The notes under the pieces were generated by a model. That model was not told the origin of the DNA and did no database searches. It saw nothing but the letters and a program-made list of their open reading frames with translations. The position numbers were made by a program, and so were the translations under genes. From contig NZ_JBBPEV010000001.1 in NCBI RefSeq assembly GCF_038069945.1, forward strand, positions 682,001-746,000: 64,000 nt of DNA, in the 5' to 3' direction. The DNA comes from Aquabacterium sp. A3. Its GTDB lineage: Bacteria > Pseudomonadota > Gammaproteobacteria > Burkholderiales > Burkholderiaceae_C. This document shows, piece after piece, positions 20,666-29,016 of this stretch. Position 1 is the stretch's first letter. Each line of letters starts with the position of its first letter.

Positions 20666-20720
20666 GAGATCAACGGCGATCTCCCTCAGGAGCCTCAGGG
20701 CTCAACAAGACAAAGGTGTC
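20666..20720 (+). promoter_or_regulatory. ANTAR-type antiterminator leader (two hexaloop hairpins)
   Basis: Hairpin P1 (20666-20683) has a 6-bp stem GAGATC/GATCTC closing loop AACGGC. Hairpin P2 (20709-20720) has stem GAC/GTC closing loop AAAGGT. Both loops have A at position 1 and G at position 4, the signature bound by ANTAR proteins such as NasR/NasT and AmiR. P2 shares its 3' part with the 5' arm of the following terminator, so the two structures are mutually exclusive. The linker between P1 and P2 is longer than usual and the P2 stem is short, which lowers confidence slightly. Confidence 0.7.
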
Positions 20721-20766
20721 AACGCCAGCAGTGGTTTACCACGCTGTTTGCGGTGGCACCTTTTTT
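20712..20766 (+). terminator. Attenuator terminator in the nrt leader
   Basis: A long interrupted stem: the outer AAAGGTGTC pairs with GGCACCTTT (one G-U), then CGC/GCG, CAGC/GCTG and GTGG/CCAC close a TTTA loop. Six T residues follow immediately (20761-20766). It lies between the sigma-54 promoter and nrtA, about 75 bases before the start codon, so it must be read through for the operon to be expressed. Confidence 0.8.
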
Positions 20767-20840
20767 CTTTGCCTGATGACGTCGTCGTCTCCGCATCCGC
20801 TCACATCGATCATCCGCTCAACATTGAAGGAGTTACCCAG

Positions 20841-22211
20841 ATGTCCAACCCGATCCGCCGCCATCAACGCCGCCGGTTTCTGGCCGGCGCCAGCGCACTC
20901 GTCGGCTCCACCGCGCTGGGATTGCCCGGACTGGCTCGCGCCAAGGGGTACCCTGAAAAGGAAAGCCTGAAGTTCGGCTTCATCAAGCTCACTGACTGCG
21001 CACCACTGGTGATCGCCTATGAAAAGGGCTTTTTCGAAGACGAAGGATTGAACGTCGCCCTGGAAGCTCAAGCCAACTGGAAGGTGCTGCTGGACCGCGT
21101 GATTGACGGCCAACTGGACGGCGCGCACATGCTGGCTGGCCAACCCCTGGGCGCCACGATCGGTTTCGGCACCAAGGCGGACATCATCACCGCCTTCAGC
21201 ATGGACCTCAACGGCAATGGCATCACCGTGTCCAATGCCGTGTGGAACGAGATGAAGCCTCACCTGCCCATGGAAGGCGGCAAGGTCAAGCACCCGATCA
21301 AGGCCGATGCACTGAAAAAGGTCGTCGACAAATGGAAGAGCCAGGGCAAGCCGTTCAAGATGGGCATGGTGTTCCCGGTGTCCACGCACAACTATGAGTT
21401 GCGTTACTGGCTGGCTGCAGGCGGCCTGAACCCCGGCTACTACACCTCGAACGACACCACTGGCACCAACAAAGCCGACGTGCTGCTGTCGGTCACCCCG
21501 CCGCCCCAGATGCCGGCCACCATGGAAGCCGGCACGATTCACGGCTACTGCGTGGGTGAACCCTGGAACCAGCAAGCCGTGTTCAAGGGCATTGGCGTGC
21601 CGGTGATCACCGACTATCAGATCTGGAAGAACAACCCCGAGAAGGTGTTTGGTGTTTCCAGGGCCTGGGCGGAAAAGTACCCAAACACCCACGTCGCCGT
21701 GGTGAAGGCGCTGATCCGTGCCTGCATGTGGCTGGACGCCTCGATGGCCAATCGCATCGAAGCCGTGAAGATCCTGTCCAAGTCGAACTACGTGGGCGCC
21801 GATGCCGCCGTGATCGGCAACAGCATGACGGGCACGTTCGAATTCGAGAAGGGTGACAAGCGCCCGATGCCCGACTTCAACGTCTTCTTCCGCTACTTCG
21901 CCACCTACCCGTACTTCAGCGACGCAATCTGGTATCTGACGCAGATGCGCCGTTGGGGCCAGATCACCGAGGCCAAGCCCGACAGCTGGTACATGGACGT
22001 GGCCAAGAAGGTGTATCGCCCCGACATCTACATGACGGCGGCCAAGGCGCTGATTGCCGATGGCAAGGCCAAGCCCACCGACTTCCCCAGCACGGACGGT
22101 TTCAAGGGTCCGCAGGATGGCTTCATCGACGGTGTCGTCTACGACGGACGCAAGCCGAACGCCTACCTGGAGAAGTTCAAGATTGGCCTGAAGTCCAAAG
22201 ACAAGGTCTGA
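20841..22211 (+). CDS. nrtA: Nitrate/nitrite-type ABC transporter substrate-binding protein
   Basis: A 456-residue NrtA/CmpA-family protein that should capture nitrate (or nitrite) for import. A twin-arginine signal (QRRRFLAG, residues 9-16, then a hydrophobic stretch ending LARA) indicates Tat export. Family features: [40 protein letters not shown], and [13 protein letters not shown]. The start has a strong AAGGAG site 8 bases upstream; the frame is open upstream but that part is the regulatory leader. Bicarbonate or cyanate binding is possible from sequence alone; the ANTAR/sigma-54 leader favours nitrate. Confidence 0.88.
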   Translation: MSNPIRRHQRRRFLAGASALVGSTALGLPGLARAKGYPEKESLKFGFIKLTDCAPLVIAYEKGFFEDEGLNVALEAQANWKVLLDRVIDGQLDGAHMLAGQPLGATIGFGTKADIITAFSMDLNGNGITVSNAVWNEMKPHLPMEGGKVKHPIKADALKKVVDKWKSQGKPFKMGMVFPVSTHNYELRYWLAAGGLNPGYYTSNDTTGTNKADVLLSVTPPPQMPATMEAGTIHGYCVGEPWNQQAVFKGIGVPVITDYQIWKNNPEKVFGVSRAWAEKYPNTHVAVVKALIRACMWLDASMANRIEAVKILSKSNYVGADAAVIGNSMTGTFEFEKGDKRPMPDFNVFFRYFATYPYFSDAIWYLTQMRRWGQITEAKPDSWYMDVAKKVYRPDIYMTAAKALIADGKAKPTDFPSTDGFKGPQDGFIDGVVYDGRKPNAYLEKFKIGLKSKDKV

Positions 22212-22263
22212 CCACCTCACGAACGAGGCCGCCCCACCGGGGCGGCACTCAAAGGAAACCGCC

Positions 22264-23226
22264 ATGGAACAAGTCCTCAAACTCTTCGGCACGGCCGGCG
22301 ACTCACGTGAGATGGGCCGCAAACTGGTCATGGGCCTGGGCGTGCCCCTGACCGCCTTTGTCATCTTTCTGATCTTGTGGTCGTTCTCAGCGGCACGCAT
22401 CCAGACCAGCCTGGGCGCGGTGCCGGGACCGGTGCAGGTGCTGGAGCAAACACAGGTGCTGATTCAGGATCACTTCCAGGAACGCGAAAAGCGTGCGGCG
22501 TTCTATGAACGCCAGGAAGAGCGCAACCGCAAGCGCATGGCCGAGGACCCGACCTACGAGCCCCGCCAGTTTCAATGGACAGGCAAGCCAACCTACCTCG
22601 ACCAGATCATCACCAGCCTGAAAACCGTGTTCGTCGGGTTCATGCTGGCCACGGTCGTGGCGGTGCCGCTTGGCATCCTGGCCGGCGCCTCGCCGGTATT
22701 CCAGTCGGCCATCAATCCCTTGGTGCAGGTGTTCCGACCCGTGTCGCCGCTGGCCTGGCTGCCCATCGTCACCCTCATCGTCAGCGCCTTGTACGTGACA
22801 TCGGGCAAGCCGATGTTCGAGAAGTCGTTCCTGATCTCTGCGATCACGGTGACACTGTGCTCGCTGTGGACCACCTTGCTGAACACCGCCGTCGGCGTGA
22901 CCTCGGTGGACAAGGACCTGGTCAACGTGGGCAAGGTGCTGCAACTGCCCTTGGGCACCCGCATCCGCAAGATCATCCTGCCGTCGGCCCTGCCGTACAT
23001 CTTCACGGGCATGCGCCTGTCGTTGGGGGTGGGCTGGATGGTGCTGATCGCGGCAGAAATGCTGGCGCAAAACCCGGGGCTGGGCAAGTTCGTGTGGGAT
23101 GAGTTCCAAAACGGAAGCTCGGACTCCCTGAGTCGCATCATGGTCGCGGTGTTCACCATCGGCCTCATCGGGTTTGCGCTGGACCGACTCATGCTGGTGC
23201 TTCAGAACCTGGCATCGCGCCGCTGA
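22264..23226 (+). CDS. nrtB: Nitrate-type ABC transporter permease
   Basis: A 320-residue NrtB/SsuC-like permease with about six membrane helices. One helix (about 25-43) is followed by an unusually charged segment (about residues 68-108, rich in E, R and K) before the main permease domain from residue 115. The coupling-loop motif is seen in GVGWMVLIAAEMLAQNPGLG. It is 52 bases after nrtA and 12 bases before the ATPase gene. Confidence 0.9.
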   Translation: MEQVLKLFGTAGDSREMGRKLVMGLGVPLTAFVIFLILWSFSAARIQTSLGAVPGPVQVLEQTQVLIQDHFQEREKRAAFYERQEERNRKRMAEDPTYEPRQFQWTGKPTYLDQIITSLKTVFVGFMLATVVAVPLGILAGASPVFQSAINPLVQVFRPVSPLAWLPIVTLIVSALYVTSGKPMFEKSFLISAITVTLCSLWTTLLNTAVGVTSVDKDLVNVGKVLQLPLGTRIRKIILPSALPYIFTGMRLSLGVGWMVLIAAEMLAQNPGLGKFVWDEFQNGSSDSLSRIMVAVFTIGLIGFALDRLMLVLQNLASRR

Positions 23227-23238
23227 TCGGGAGGCTTC

Positions 23239-25119
23239 ATGACATCCACCAGCCTGAAAATGGCCCTGCCCACCGGCATGACGTCCACACTGGCCACCTC
23301 CTCGGTCGCTGAAGAGACTCGCAGCGTCACGCCCCCCCCTGCGGCCGCCACCAGCGGGGTGGCCCTGGAGTTGCGTCATGTCTGCAAGGGCTATGGCCAG
23401 GGCAGCCAACGCTCGGAGGTGCTGCACGACATCAACCTGTCGATTGCACAGGGCGAGTTCGTGGCGATCGTTGGTTTTTCTGGCAGCGGCAAGACCACGC
23501 TCATCAACCTGCTGGCGGGTCTGACCACACCGGACAGCGGTGAGGTGCTCAAAGACGGTCTGCCCGTGACGGGACCCGGCCCGGATCGTGGCATCGTGTT
23601 CCAGAGCTACTCGTTGATGCCATGGCTCAGCGTGCGCGACAACGTCGCCCTTGCGGTCGATCGTGTCTATTCCACTGAATCGTCGGCAGAAAGGGCCGAA
23701 CGGGTCAAACGCTATGTGGCGATGGTGGGGCTGAGCGCCGCCATCGACAAAAAGCCGGCCCAACTGTCTGGCGGCATGCGCCAGCGGGTGTCGGTGGCGC
23801 GGGCCCTGGCCACCAATCCCGATGTGCTGTTGCTGGACGAGCCGCTGTCTGCCCTGGATGCCCTGACGCGCGCCACCCTGCAGGACGAAATCGTCAAGAT
23901 CTGGAGCGACGATCGCAAGACCGTGCTGTTGATCACCAACGACGTTGACGAGGCCCTGATGGTGGCCGACCGCATCATCCCGCTGGAGATCGGGCCCAAA
24001 GCACGGTTGGGGCCGTCGTTCACGGTGGACATTGCGCGCCCTCGTGACCGACGCGCGATGAACCACGATGAGCGCTTCCAGGCCCTGCGCGCCGAGATCA
24101 CTCAGCACCTGATCGGCCTGTCGAGTCAGCGGCAATCGGCGCAGAGCAGCAACGTCGTGCAGCTGCCCAATGTGCACCCTCGCAAAGTGGAGTCCGCACG
24201 CACACCCACCTTGGCCAGCGTGCTGGGCATGCGTCACGCCGCCTTGGCCGAGTCCATTGAAGACGGTCTGGCCCAGGGGCATGCAACGCCCCTCATGCCC
24301 GGTGAAGCGCACACGCCCGAGCCCGCCCGCCTGCACGACAACAGCTTTGTTGACTTCTCGAAGGTGATCAAGGTCTACCCCACGCCCAAGGGACCGCAGA
24401 CCGTGGTGGATGGCTTCGACATGAAGATGCACAAGGGCGAGTTCATTTCGCTGATTGGTCACTCAGGCTGCGGCAAGTCCACCGTGTTGTCCATGATCGC
24501 CGGGCTGACCGACATCACGGAGGGGGCCATCATCCTGGACGGCAAGGAGATTCGTGGCGCTGGACCGGACCGCGGCCTGGTGTTTCAGTCGCCCAGCCTG
24601 GTGCCTTGGCTGACCGCCTTTGACAACGTCATGCTGGGGGTGGATCGCGTGTTCCCGCATGCCAGCAAGTCGGAGCGACAAGACATGGCGGCGTATTACC
24701 TGGGGCGCGTGGGGCTGGCCGACGGCATGCACAAGCGCGCATCCGACATGTCCAACGGCATGAAGCAGCGCGTGGGGATTGCCCGTGCGTTTGCGCTGCA
24801 GCCCAAACTGCTGCTGCTGGACGAGCCGTTCGGGATGCTGGACTCACTCACGCGCTGGGATTTGCAGGAAGTGCTGATGGAGGTCTGGGCCCGCAACAAG
24901 ATCACCGCCGTGATGGTGACCCATGATGTGGACGAGGCCATTCTTCTGGCCGACCGGGTGGTGATGATGACCAATGGTCCTCGCGCCAAGATCGGCAAGA
25001 TCATGGACGTGCCGCTGGAACGCCCCCGGACACGCAAGGACTTGCTCGCTCACCCACGCTACTACGAGTTGCGTGAAGAGCTGATCGGGTTCCTGGAGGA
25101 CTGCGGCCGACAGCATTGA
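23239..25119 (+). CDS. nrtCD: Fused double-ATPase subunit of the nitrate ABC transporter
   Basis: A 626-residue protein with two complete nucleotide-binding domains joined by a linker of roughly 100 residues. Domain 1 (about 42-265): Walker A GFSGSGKTT, signature LSGGM, Walker B VLLLDEP, but the H-loop reads TNDVDEA, with Asn234 where His is expected. Domain 2 (about 370-600): Walker A GHSGCGKST, signature MSNGM, Walker B LLLLDEP, normal H-loop THDVDEA. In cyanobacteria these are the separate proteins NrtC and NrtD. The start has a GGGAGG site. The residue pattern predicts one consensus and one degenerate ATP site. Confidence 0.9.
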   Translation: MTSTSLKMALPTGMTSTLATSSVAEETRSVTPPPAAATSGVALELRHVCKGYGQGSQRSEVLHDINLSIAQGEFVAIVGFSGSGKTTLINLLAGLTTPDSGEVLKDGLPVTGPGPDRGIVFQSYSLMPWLSVRDNVALAVDRVYSTESSAERAERVKRYVAMVGLSAAIDKKPAQLSGGMRQRVSVARALATNPDVLLLDEPLSALDALTRATLQDEIVKIWSDDRKTVLLITNDVDEALMVADRIIPLEIGPKARLGPSFTVDIARPRDRRAMNHDERFQALRAEITQHLIGLSSQRQSAQSSNVVQLPNVHPRKVESARTPTLASVLGMRHAALAESIEDGLAQGHATPLMPGEAHTPEPARLHDNSFVDFSKVIKVYPTPKGPQTVVDGFDMKMHKGEFISLIGHSGCGKSTVLSMIAGLTDITEGAIILDGKEIRGAGPDRGLVFQSPSLVPWLTAFDNVMLGVDRVFPHASKSERQDMAAYYLGRVGLADGMHKRASDMSNGMKQRVGIARAFALQPKLLLLDEPFGMLDSLTRWDLQEVLMEVWARNKITAVMVTHDVDEAILLADRVVMMTNGPRAKIGKIMDVPLERPRTRKDLLAHPRYYELREELIGFLEDCGRQH

Positions 25120-25240
25120 GTATGGTCTGCGCGGCCTGGCACACCCCTTGCATGAGATTCATTGACCGCCTGTTTCGCCAGAGCCAGGCGGTCTTCCTCA
25201 GCGGGGGTCAGTGGGTCCGCGAATGTCCACAGACCTCTTC

Positions 25241-25276
25241 ACGCCTCCCGGTTTCAGGACCGGGGGGCGTTTTTTT
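25241..25276 (+). terminator. Intrinsic terminator of the nrt operon
   Basis: ACGCCTCCCGGT and ACCGGGGGGCGT form a 12-position stem (one G-U) around a 6-base loop and are followed by seven T residues. The hairpin overlaps the last codon and stop of the convergent lgt gene, so the same bases serve as coding sequence on the other strand. Confidence 0.85.
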
Positions 25277-26057
25277 CAGCCGTGACCCACATCAGGGCAC
25301 CGGCCACCAACATGGGGATGCACAACCACTGCCCCATGCTCAGGTTCAGTGCGAGCAAACCCAGGAAGCTGTCGGGCTCGCGGAACGACTCGGCCGCAAA
25401 TCGTGCAGCGCCGTAGCCCATCAGGAACAAGGCCGCCACCCGGCCGAGCGGGCGGGGCCGCCGCCCGTACCACTGCAAGAGGGCAAACAGCAGCAAGCCC
25501 TCCAGGGCGAACTGGTAGAGCTGCGAGGGGTGGCGAGGCAGGTCGCTGCCAGACTGGGGAAAGACCATGGCCCACGGCAAAGCGGGGTCGGCCACCCTGC
25601 CCCACAACTCGCCATTGATGAAATTGCCCAGGCGCCCCGCAGCCAGGCCCACGGGCACGCAAGGCGCCACCAGGTCGGCCACCTCACGGAAGGTGCGCTG
25701 ACGCAGGCGGGCGTAGACCATCATGGCCACGATGACGCCCAGGAGGCCGCCATGAAAGGCCATGCCGCCTTGCCAGACCGCCAGGATTTCGCCAGGGTGC
25801 GCCAGGTAATGCGCGGGCTTGTAGAACAGCACGTAACCCAGGCGACCGCCCACAATGACGCCCATCACGCCAAAGAACAGCAGGTCTTCAATGGCCTGGC
25901 GATTCCAGCCCGCCTGGGCATAGGGCGCCTGGGCCGCACGGCGGGCCGCGAAGAAGTAAAACAAACCAAAGGCCACCAGGTACATCAATCCGTACCAATG
26001 CACCTGCACAGGCCCCAAGGAAAGGGCCACTGGGTCAAATTGAGGATGGATCAGCAT
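25254..26057 (-). CDS. lgt: Prolipoprotein diacylglyceryl transferase
   Basis: A 267-residue integral membrane enzyme that transfers diacylglycerol to the lipobox cysteine of prolipoproteins, the first step of lipoprotein maturation. Diagnostic segments: [32 protein letters not shown] (catalytic His), and [13 protein letters not shown] with the essential Arg and Asn. Length is normal. No clear ribosome site precedes the ATG, but the N-terminus [12 protein letters not shown] is typical. Confidence 0.96.
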   Translation of the reverse strand: MLIHPQFDPVALSLGPVQVHWYGLMYLVAFGLFYFFAARRAAQAPYAQAGWNRQAIEDLLFFGVMGVIVGGRLGYVLFYKPAHYLAHPGEILAVWQGGMAFHGGLLGVIVAMMVYARLRQRTFREVADLVAPCVPVGLAAGRLGNFINGELWGRVADPALPWAMVFPQSGSDLPRHPSQLYQFALEGLLLFALLQWYGRRPRPLGRVAALFLMGYGAARFAAESFREPDSFLGLLALNLSMGQWLCIPMLVAGALMWVTAEKNAPRS

Positions 26058-26114
26058 GGCGCGAACGATAGCGCATCATCGGGTTCATCCCGGCGCGAGG
26101 CGAGCGGCCGAGTC

Positions 26115-26142
26115 AAAAAAGAGCCCCGCACAAGGCGGGGCT
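26115..26142 (-). terminator. Intrinsic terminator between marR and lgt
   Basis: Minus-strand AGCCCCGC-CTTGT-GCGGGGCT, a perfect 8-bp stem with a 5-base loop, followed by a CTTTTTT tract. It terminates transcription coming from marR, or from the promoter-like site just upstream of it, before lgt. Confidence 0.85.
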
Positions 26143-26194
26143 GCAAAATGAACACTCCTGATTGCAACGCCCTGCTGCACAGCATCGACGTTAC

Positions 26195-26221
26195 TGTCAG
26201 AATTATATGTGTGCAAACACA
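26195..26221 (-). promoter_or_regulatory. Promoter-like -10 with overlapping inverted repeat
   Basis: A perfect minus-strand TATAAT (26207-26202) lies directly after the marR stop, next to the inverted repeat TGTGT-GCAA-ACACA (26208-26221). No good -35 is present at 17 bases (TTGATT is only 13 bases away). If active, it would yield a transcript of about 80 bases ending at the terminator at 26115. Confidence 0.35.
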
Positions 26222-26222
26222 A

Positions 26223-26753
26223 TCAACCCATGTTGGCGAGCGGAGTTTTTGCAGCCGCATCCGTCACATCCACGTCCAGGCTGGTGATGAGCACGGCCAA
26301 GCCGGCCGAAAGTTTGCCAAGGGTGACCGGGTCCAGCTTGGCCAAGGCGTCAGGCAAGACACCGGCGAAGGGCCCAGGCGCTGCCGCCAGCACCTGCTGC
26401 CCGGCCTCACTGACCACCAGATTGACGGCACGTCGGTCCTCAAGGTCACGGCTCGATACCGCCAGCCCCTTGCGCACCAGCACCCGCACGAGGTTGCTGG
26501 CCGTCGACTGATGCACGTCCATGGCCTCGGCCAGCTCGCCAATGCCAATGCCAGGTCGCTGGGCCAGGATGCTGAGCGTCCACAACTGCGCGCCCCCCAG
26601 GCCAGACTGACGTTCGATTTGCTGAAAATGACTGCGAACGGTGTTGAACACCACCCGAAACTGCCGAAGCACCACCGCGGCCTCGGGAGACAAATCCGAC
26701 ACGATCGGGGCTGCAGCATCGCCCTGCTTGGCGCCGTTTGAAATATCTGACAT
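26223..26753 (-). CDS. MarR-family transcriptional regulator
   Basis: A 176-residue winged-helix regulator. The DNA-binding core spans roughly residues 45-120 (GGAQLWTLSILAQRPGIGIGELAEAMDVHQSTASNLVRVL), with the wing containing RDLEDRRAVNLVVSEAG, the DxR signature of the family. It is divergent from the CLC transporter gene with only 16 bases between the start codons, so it may regulate that gene. No Shine-Dalgarno sequence precedes the ATG; a GTG 17 codons later is an alternative start. The ligand is unknown. Confidence 0.85.
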   Translation of the reverse strand: MSDISNGAKQGDAAAPIVSDLSPEAAVVLRQFRVVFNTVRSHFQQIERQSGLGGAQLWTLSILAQRPGIGIGELAEAMDVHQSTASNLVRVLVRKGLAVSSRDLEDRRAVNLVVSEAGQQVLAAAPGPFAGVLPDALAKLDPVTLGKLSAGLAVLITSLDVDVTDAAAKTPLANMG

Positions 26754-26769
26754 AGAAAAGGCCACTGTT

Positions 26770-28221
26770 GTGAACGAACAGGTTAACGCACCAGCCTCTG
26801 AGGTGGCTGACTCGGTCAAGGCCGAATTATCCGACTGGAGGCGGTGGGCTGCACGGGCGGTGGTCATCGGGTTTGCCATTCTTGCAGGACTGACCGTGGT
26901 GGCGTTGACGGCCCTGTCGGAATGGGCGCTGGAGAAATTCTTCGAGGTCACGGCGCATGGCTTGTGGTGGGCTTTGCTGTGGACACCCGCCCTCACGGCA
27001 CTGATCGTCTGGCTGACACGGCGCTGGGCCCCGGGGGCTGCGGGCTCGGGCATCCCGCAGGTGCTGGCGGCGCTCGATGCAGGCACACCGGAAAGCGAAC
27101 GCCGCCGCTTCGTGTCGCTGCGCTTGTCGGTGGCCAAGCTGCTGCTGACCACAGGCAGCCTGCTGGCGGGCTTGTCGACCGGCCGTGAGGGGCCTTCCGT
27201 GCAGGTGGCGGCCGGCGTCATGCACCACGCCCGCCGCTGGTTGCCCAAGGGCACCCAGATCAGCGAGCGCGGGCTGATGGTGGCGGGCGGTGCGGCCGGG
27301 ATTGCTGCGGCCTTCAACACCCCGCTGGGTGGTGTGCTGTTTGCCATTGAAGAACTCTCAAGGCGGGCTGAGGATCGCTCCAGCGGCCTGCTGATCGCCG
27401 CCATCGTGCTGGCGGGCCTCATCGCCGTGTCGATCTATGGCGACACGGCCTACTTCGGAGAGATCCAGACCCAGGCGGTGCCAGCCGACATCTTCTGGCC
27501 AGGACTGCTGGTCACGCTCATGTGCGGAGCGGCTGGCGGCGTGTTTTCCAGGCTGGTCATTCGCTCACTGACAGGCGGCACAGACCGCTTCAGCCGCTGG
27601 CGGCGTCAGTACCCCATCCGCTTTGCCGCCGGCTGCGGGCTGGCCGTCGCGGTCATTGGCCTGGCCACTCAGGGCGCCACCTTCGGCAGCGGCTACGAAT
27701 CCACCAAGGCCCTGCTGGCCGGCGAAGCCACGACACAGCCGCTCAACGCGCTGCTGCGCTTCATCGCCACATGGCTGTCGACCTGGTCGGGGGTGCCTGG
27801 TGGCGTGTTCGCACCATCCCTGGCCATCGGCGCAGGCATCGGTGCCGACGTGGCATTGTGGACAGGCTTTCTGCATGAACCGGCCTTGATTGCGCTGGGC
27901 ATGGTGGGCTTCCTGGCCGCAGCCACACAGGCGCCCATCACGTCGTTCATCATCGTGATGGAAATGGTCGAGGGGCATGCCCTGGTGCTGAGCCTGATGG
28001 CCTGCGCCATGGTGGCGAGCACCATTTCGCGCATGATCAGCGCGCCCATGTACCCGGCCCTGGCTCACGCCATGCTCGCACCCCTGCGGGATCCAGGCCC
28101 CATCACTGAAGCCGCGAGCAACGGCGCTGACACGCCGCCAGAAACATCGGCATGTCAGACGTCGCATTCAGGTGAAACGTCGCCGCCGACAGACGCGCAT
28201 CGCCCCCCACCCTCAGCGTGA
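26770..28221 (+). CDS. CLC-family chloride channel or H+/Cl- antiporter
   Basis: A 483-residue CLC protein. The anion-pathway motifs are intact: GSGIP (92-96), GREGP (138-142, with the gating glutamate) and PGGVFAPSLA. A second conserved glutamate pair (FAIEELSRR) sits where E. coli ClcA has its proton glutamate, favouring exchange activity. No CBS domains. The GTG start with AAAAGG upstream avoids overlap with marR; an upstream ATG would overlap it. The last ~40 residues are low-complexity and run 119 bases into the opposing otsB gene. Confidence 0.9.
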   Translation: MNEQVNAPASEVADSVKAELSDWRRWAARAVVIGFAILAGLTVVALTALSEWALEKFFEVTAHGLWWALLWTPALTALIVWLTRRWAPGAAGSGIPQVLAALDAGTPESERRRFVSLRLSVAKLLLTTGSLLAGLSTGREGPSVQVAAGVMHHARRWLPKGTQISERGLMVAGGAAGIAAAFNTPLGGVLFAIEELSRRAEDRSSGLLIAAIVLAGLIAVSIYGDTAYFGEIQTQAVPADIFWPGLLVTLMCGAAGGVFSRLVIRSLTGGTDRFSRWRRQYPIRFAAGCGLAVAVIGLATQGATFGSGYESTKALLAGEATTQPLNALLRFIATWLSTWSGVPGGVFAPSLAIGAGIGADVALWTGFLHEPALIALGMVGFLAAATQAPITSFIIVMEMVEGHALVLSLMACAMVASTISRMISAPMYPALAHAMLAPLRDPGPITEAASNGADTPPETSACQTSHSGETSPPTDAHRPPPSA

Positions 28222-28909
28222 ACCAGTCGGGGTCTTGGTGCTGGCGAAACACCTGTTCATCGCTGGCATCGTCACCGGCGTAAAGAACGCGCGTCAGACC
28301 ACGCCGGGTCATCAGACTTTGCAGGGCCTGCACTTTGTCGGGGGCGTCCACCGACACCACATTGATGACCAGCTTGCCGTCAAAGGCACGGATGCCCTGC
28401 CCTTCGGCAGCGAGCAGTTCAGCGATCAGACGCCGAGCGGCGTCGCGCTGTCTGGACAGGCGGTAATGGAACCCCAGAGAGAGCCCACGGTCCTCCATGC
28501 GGACGCCCTGCGCCACCAACGCCGCCGACCAGGTACTGGCCACCGCCGCCCGAATGCCGTCAAGTCGAGCCCTGTAGGCGGGGGCTCGCTGCAGGCTGAG
28601 CGGGCACGCCGGATCTTCGGCACCGTGATTGCCAATCAGGTGGTGGGCCTCGAAGCCCAGGCGGGTCATCAGGTCCTCGACCGAGCGGCCCGACAACACA
28701 GCGACTTCGTGCGTGCGCAGCAAGGGTTCCATGGCCCGAATGACTGGCAAGGGCGTGCGGGCGGATTCGGGGTGCGCCACGATGGGCGCCAGCGTGCCAT
28801 CAAAATCGAAGGCGAGCAGGCACGACCCGTCGTTCAAGAACGACTGAAGTCGCTGCAGGCCGGCCGCGCTGAGCGCGGCCAGGTGCGCGGTGGGTGAAGT
28901 GGTCATCAA
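28103..28909 (-). CDS. otsB: Trehalose-6-phosphate phosphatase
   Basis: A 268-residue HAD-superfamily phosphatase that releases trehalose from trehalose 6-phosphate. Motif I LAFDFDGTLAPI, motif II VLSGRSVEDL and the acidic motif YAGDDASDEQVF are present, with GNHGAE between them as in the family. No otsA (trehalose-phosphate synthase) is in the window. Its 3' end overlaps the CLC gene by 119 bases on the opposite strand. The start may be the second Met. Confidence 0.93.
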   Translation of the reverse strand: MMTTSPTAHLAALSAAGLQRLQSFLNDGSCLLAFDFDGTLAPIVAHPESARTPLPVIRAMEPLLRTHEVAVLSGRSVEDLMTRLGFEAHHLIGNHGAEDPACPLSLQRAPAYRARLDGIRAAVASTWSAALVAQGVRMEDRGLSLGFHYRLSRQRDAARRLIAELLAAEGQGIRAFDGKLVINVVSVDAPDKVQALQSLMTRRGLTRVLYAGDDASDEQVFRQHQDPDWFTLRVGGDARLSAATFHLNATSDMPMFLAACQRRCSRLQ

Positions 28910-28970
28910 AGGGGGTGATCCTCATGGGTGAAGGCCTGGCGGAGCGCCGAGTGCCGCACCCCGGCCCAGG

Positions 28971-29000
28971 GCTTTTACATTTGTGCAAATATATATAAAA
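28971..29000 (+). promoter_or_regulatory. AT-rich promoter region of mscS
   Basis: In a GC-rich setting this stretch reads TTTTACATTTG...TATATAAAA, with a good TATAAA -10 at 28994 and a weak TTTACA or CTTTTA upstream. The near-palindrome ATTTG-TG-CAAAT overlaps the spacer. It lies in the 107-base gap between divergent otsB and mscS. Confidence 0.4.
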
Positions 29001-29016
29001 ACGGAGTGCTCTTCAC

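Noticed and set aside
20655..20708. TTGTTGGGC pairing with GCTCAACAA around the first ANTAR hairpin, which would form a closed multi-branch leader structure
   Set aside because: The left arm mostly lies upstream of the predicted sigma-54 start near 20662, so it would not be in the RNA. It would matter only if a second, upstream promoter exists.
26223..27422. A 399-codon version of the MarR gene extending over the CLC gene
   Set aside because: Only the last ~176 codons show the MarR fold. The upstream part is the antisense of the CLC coding sequence.
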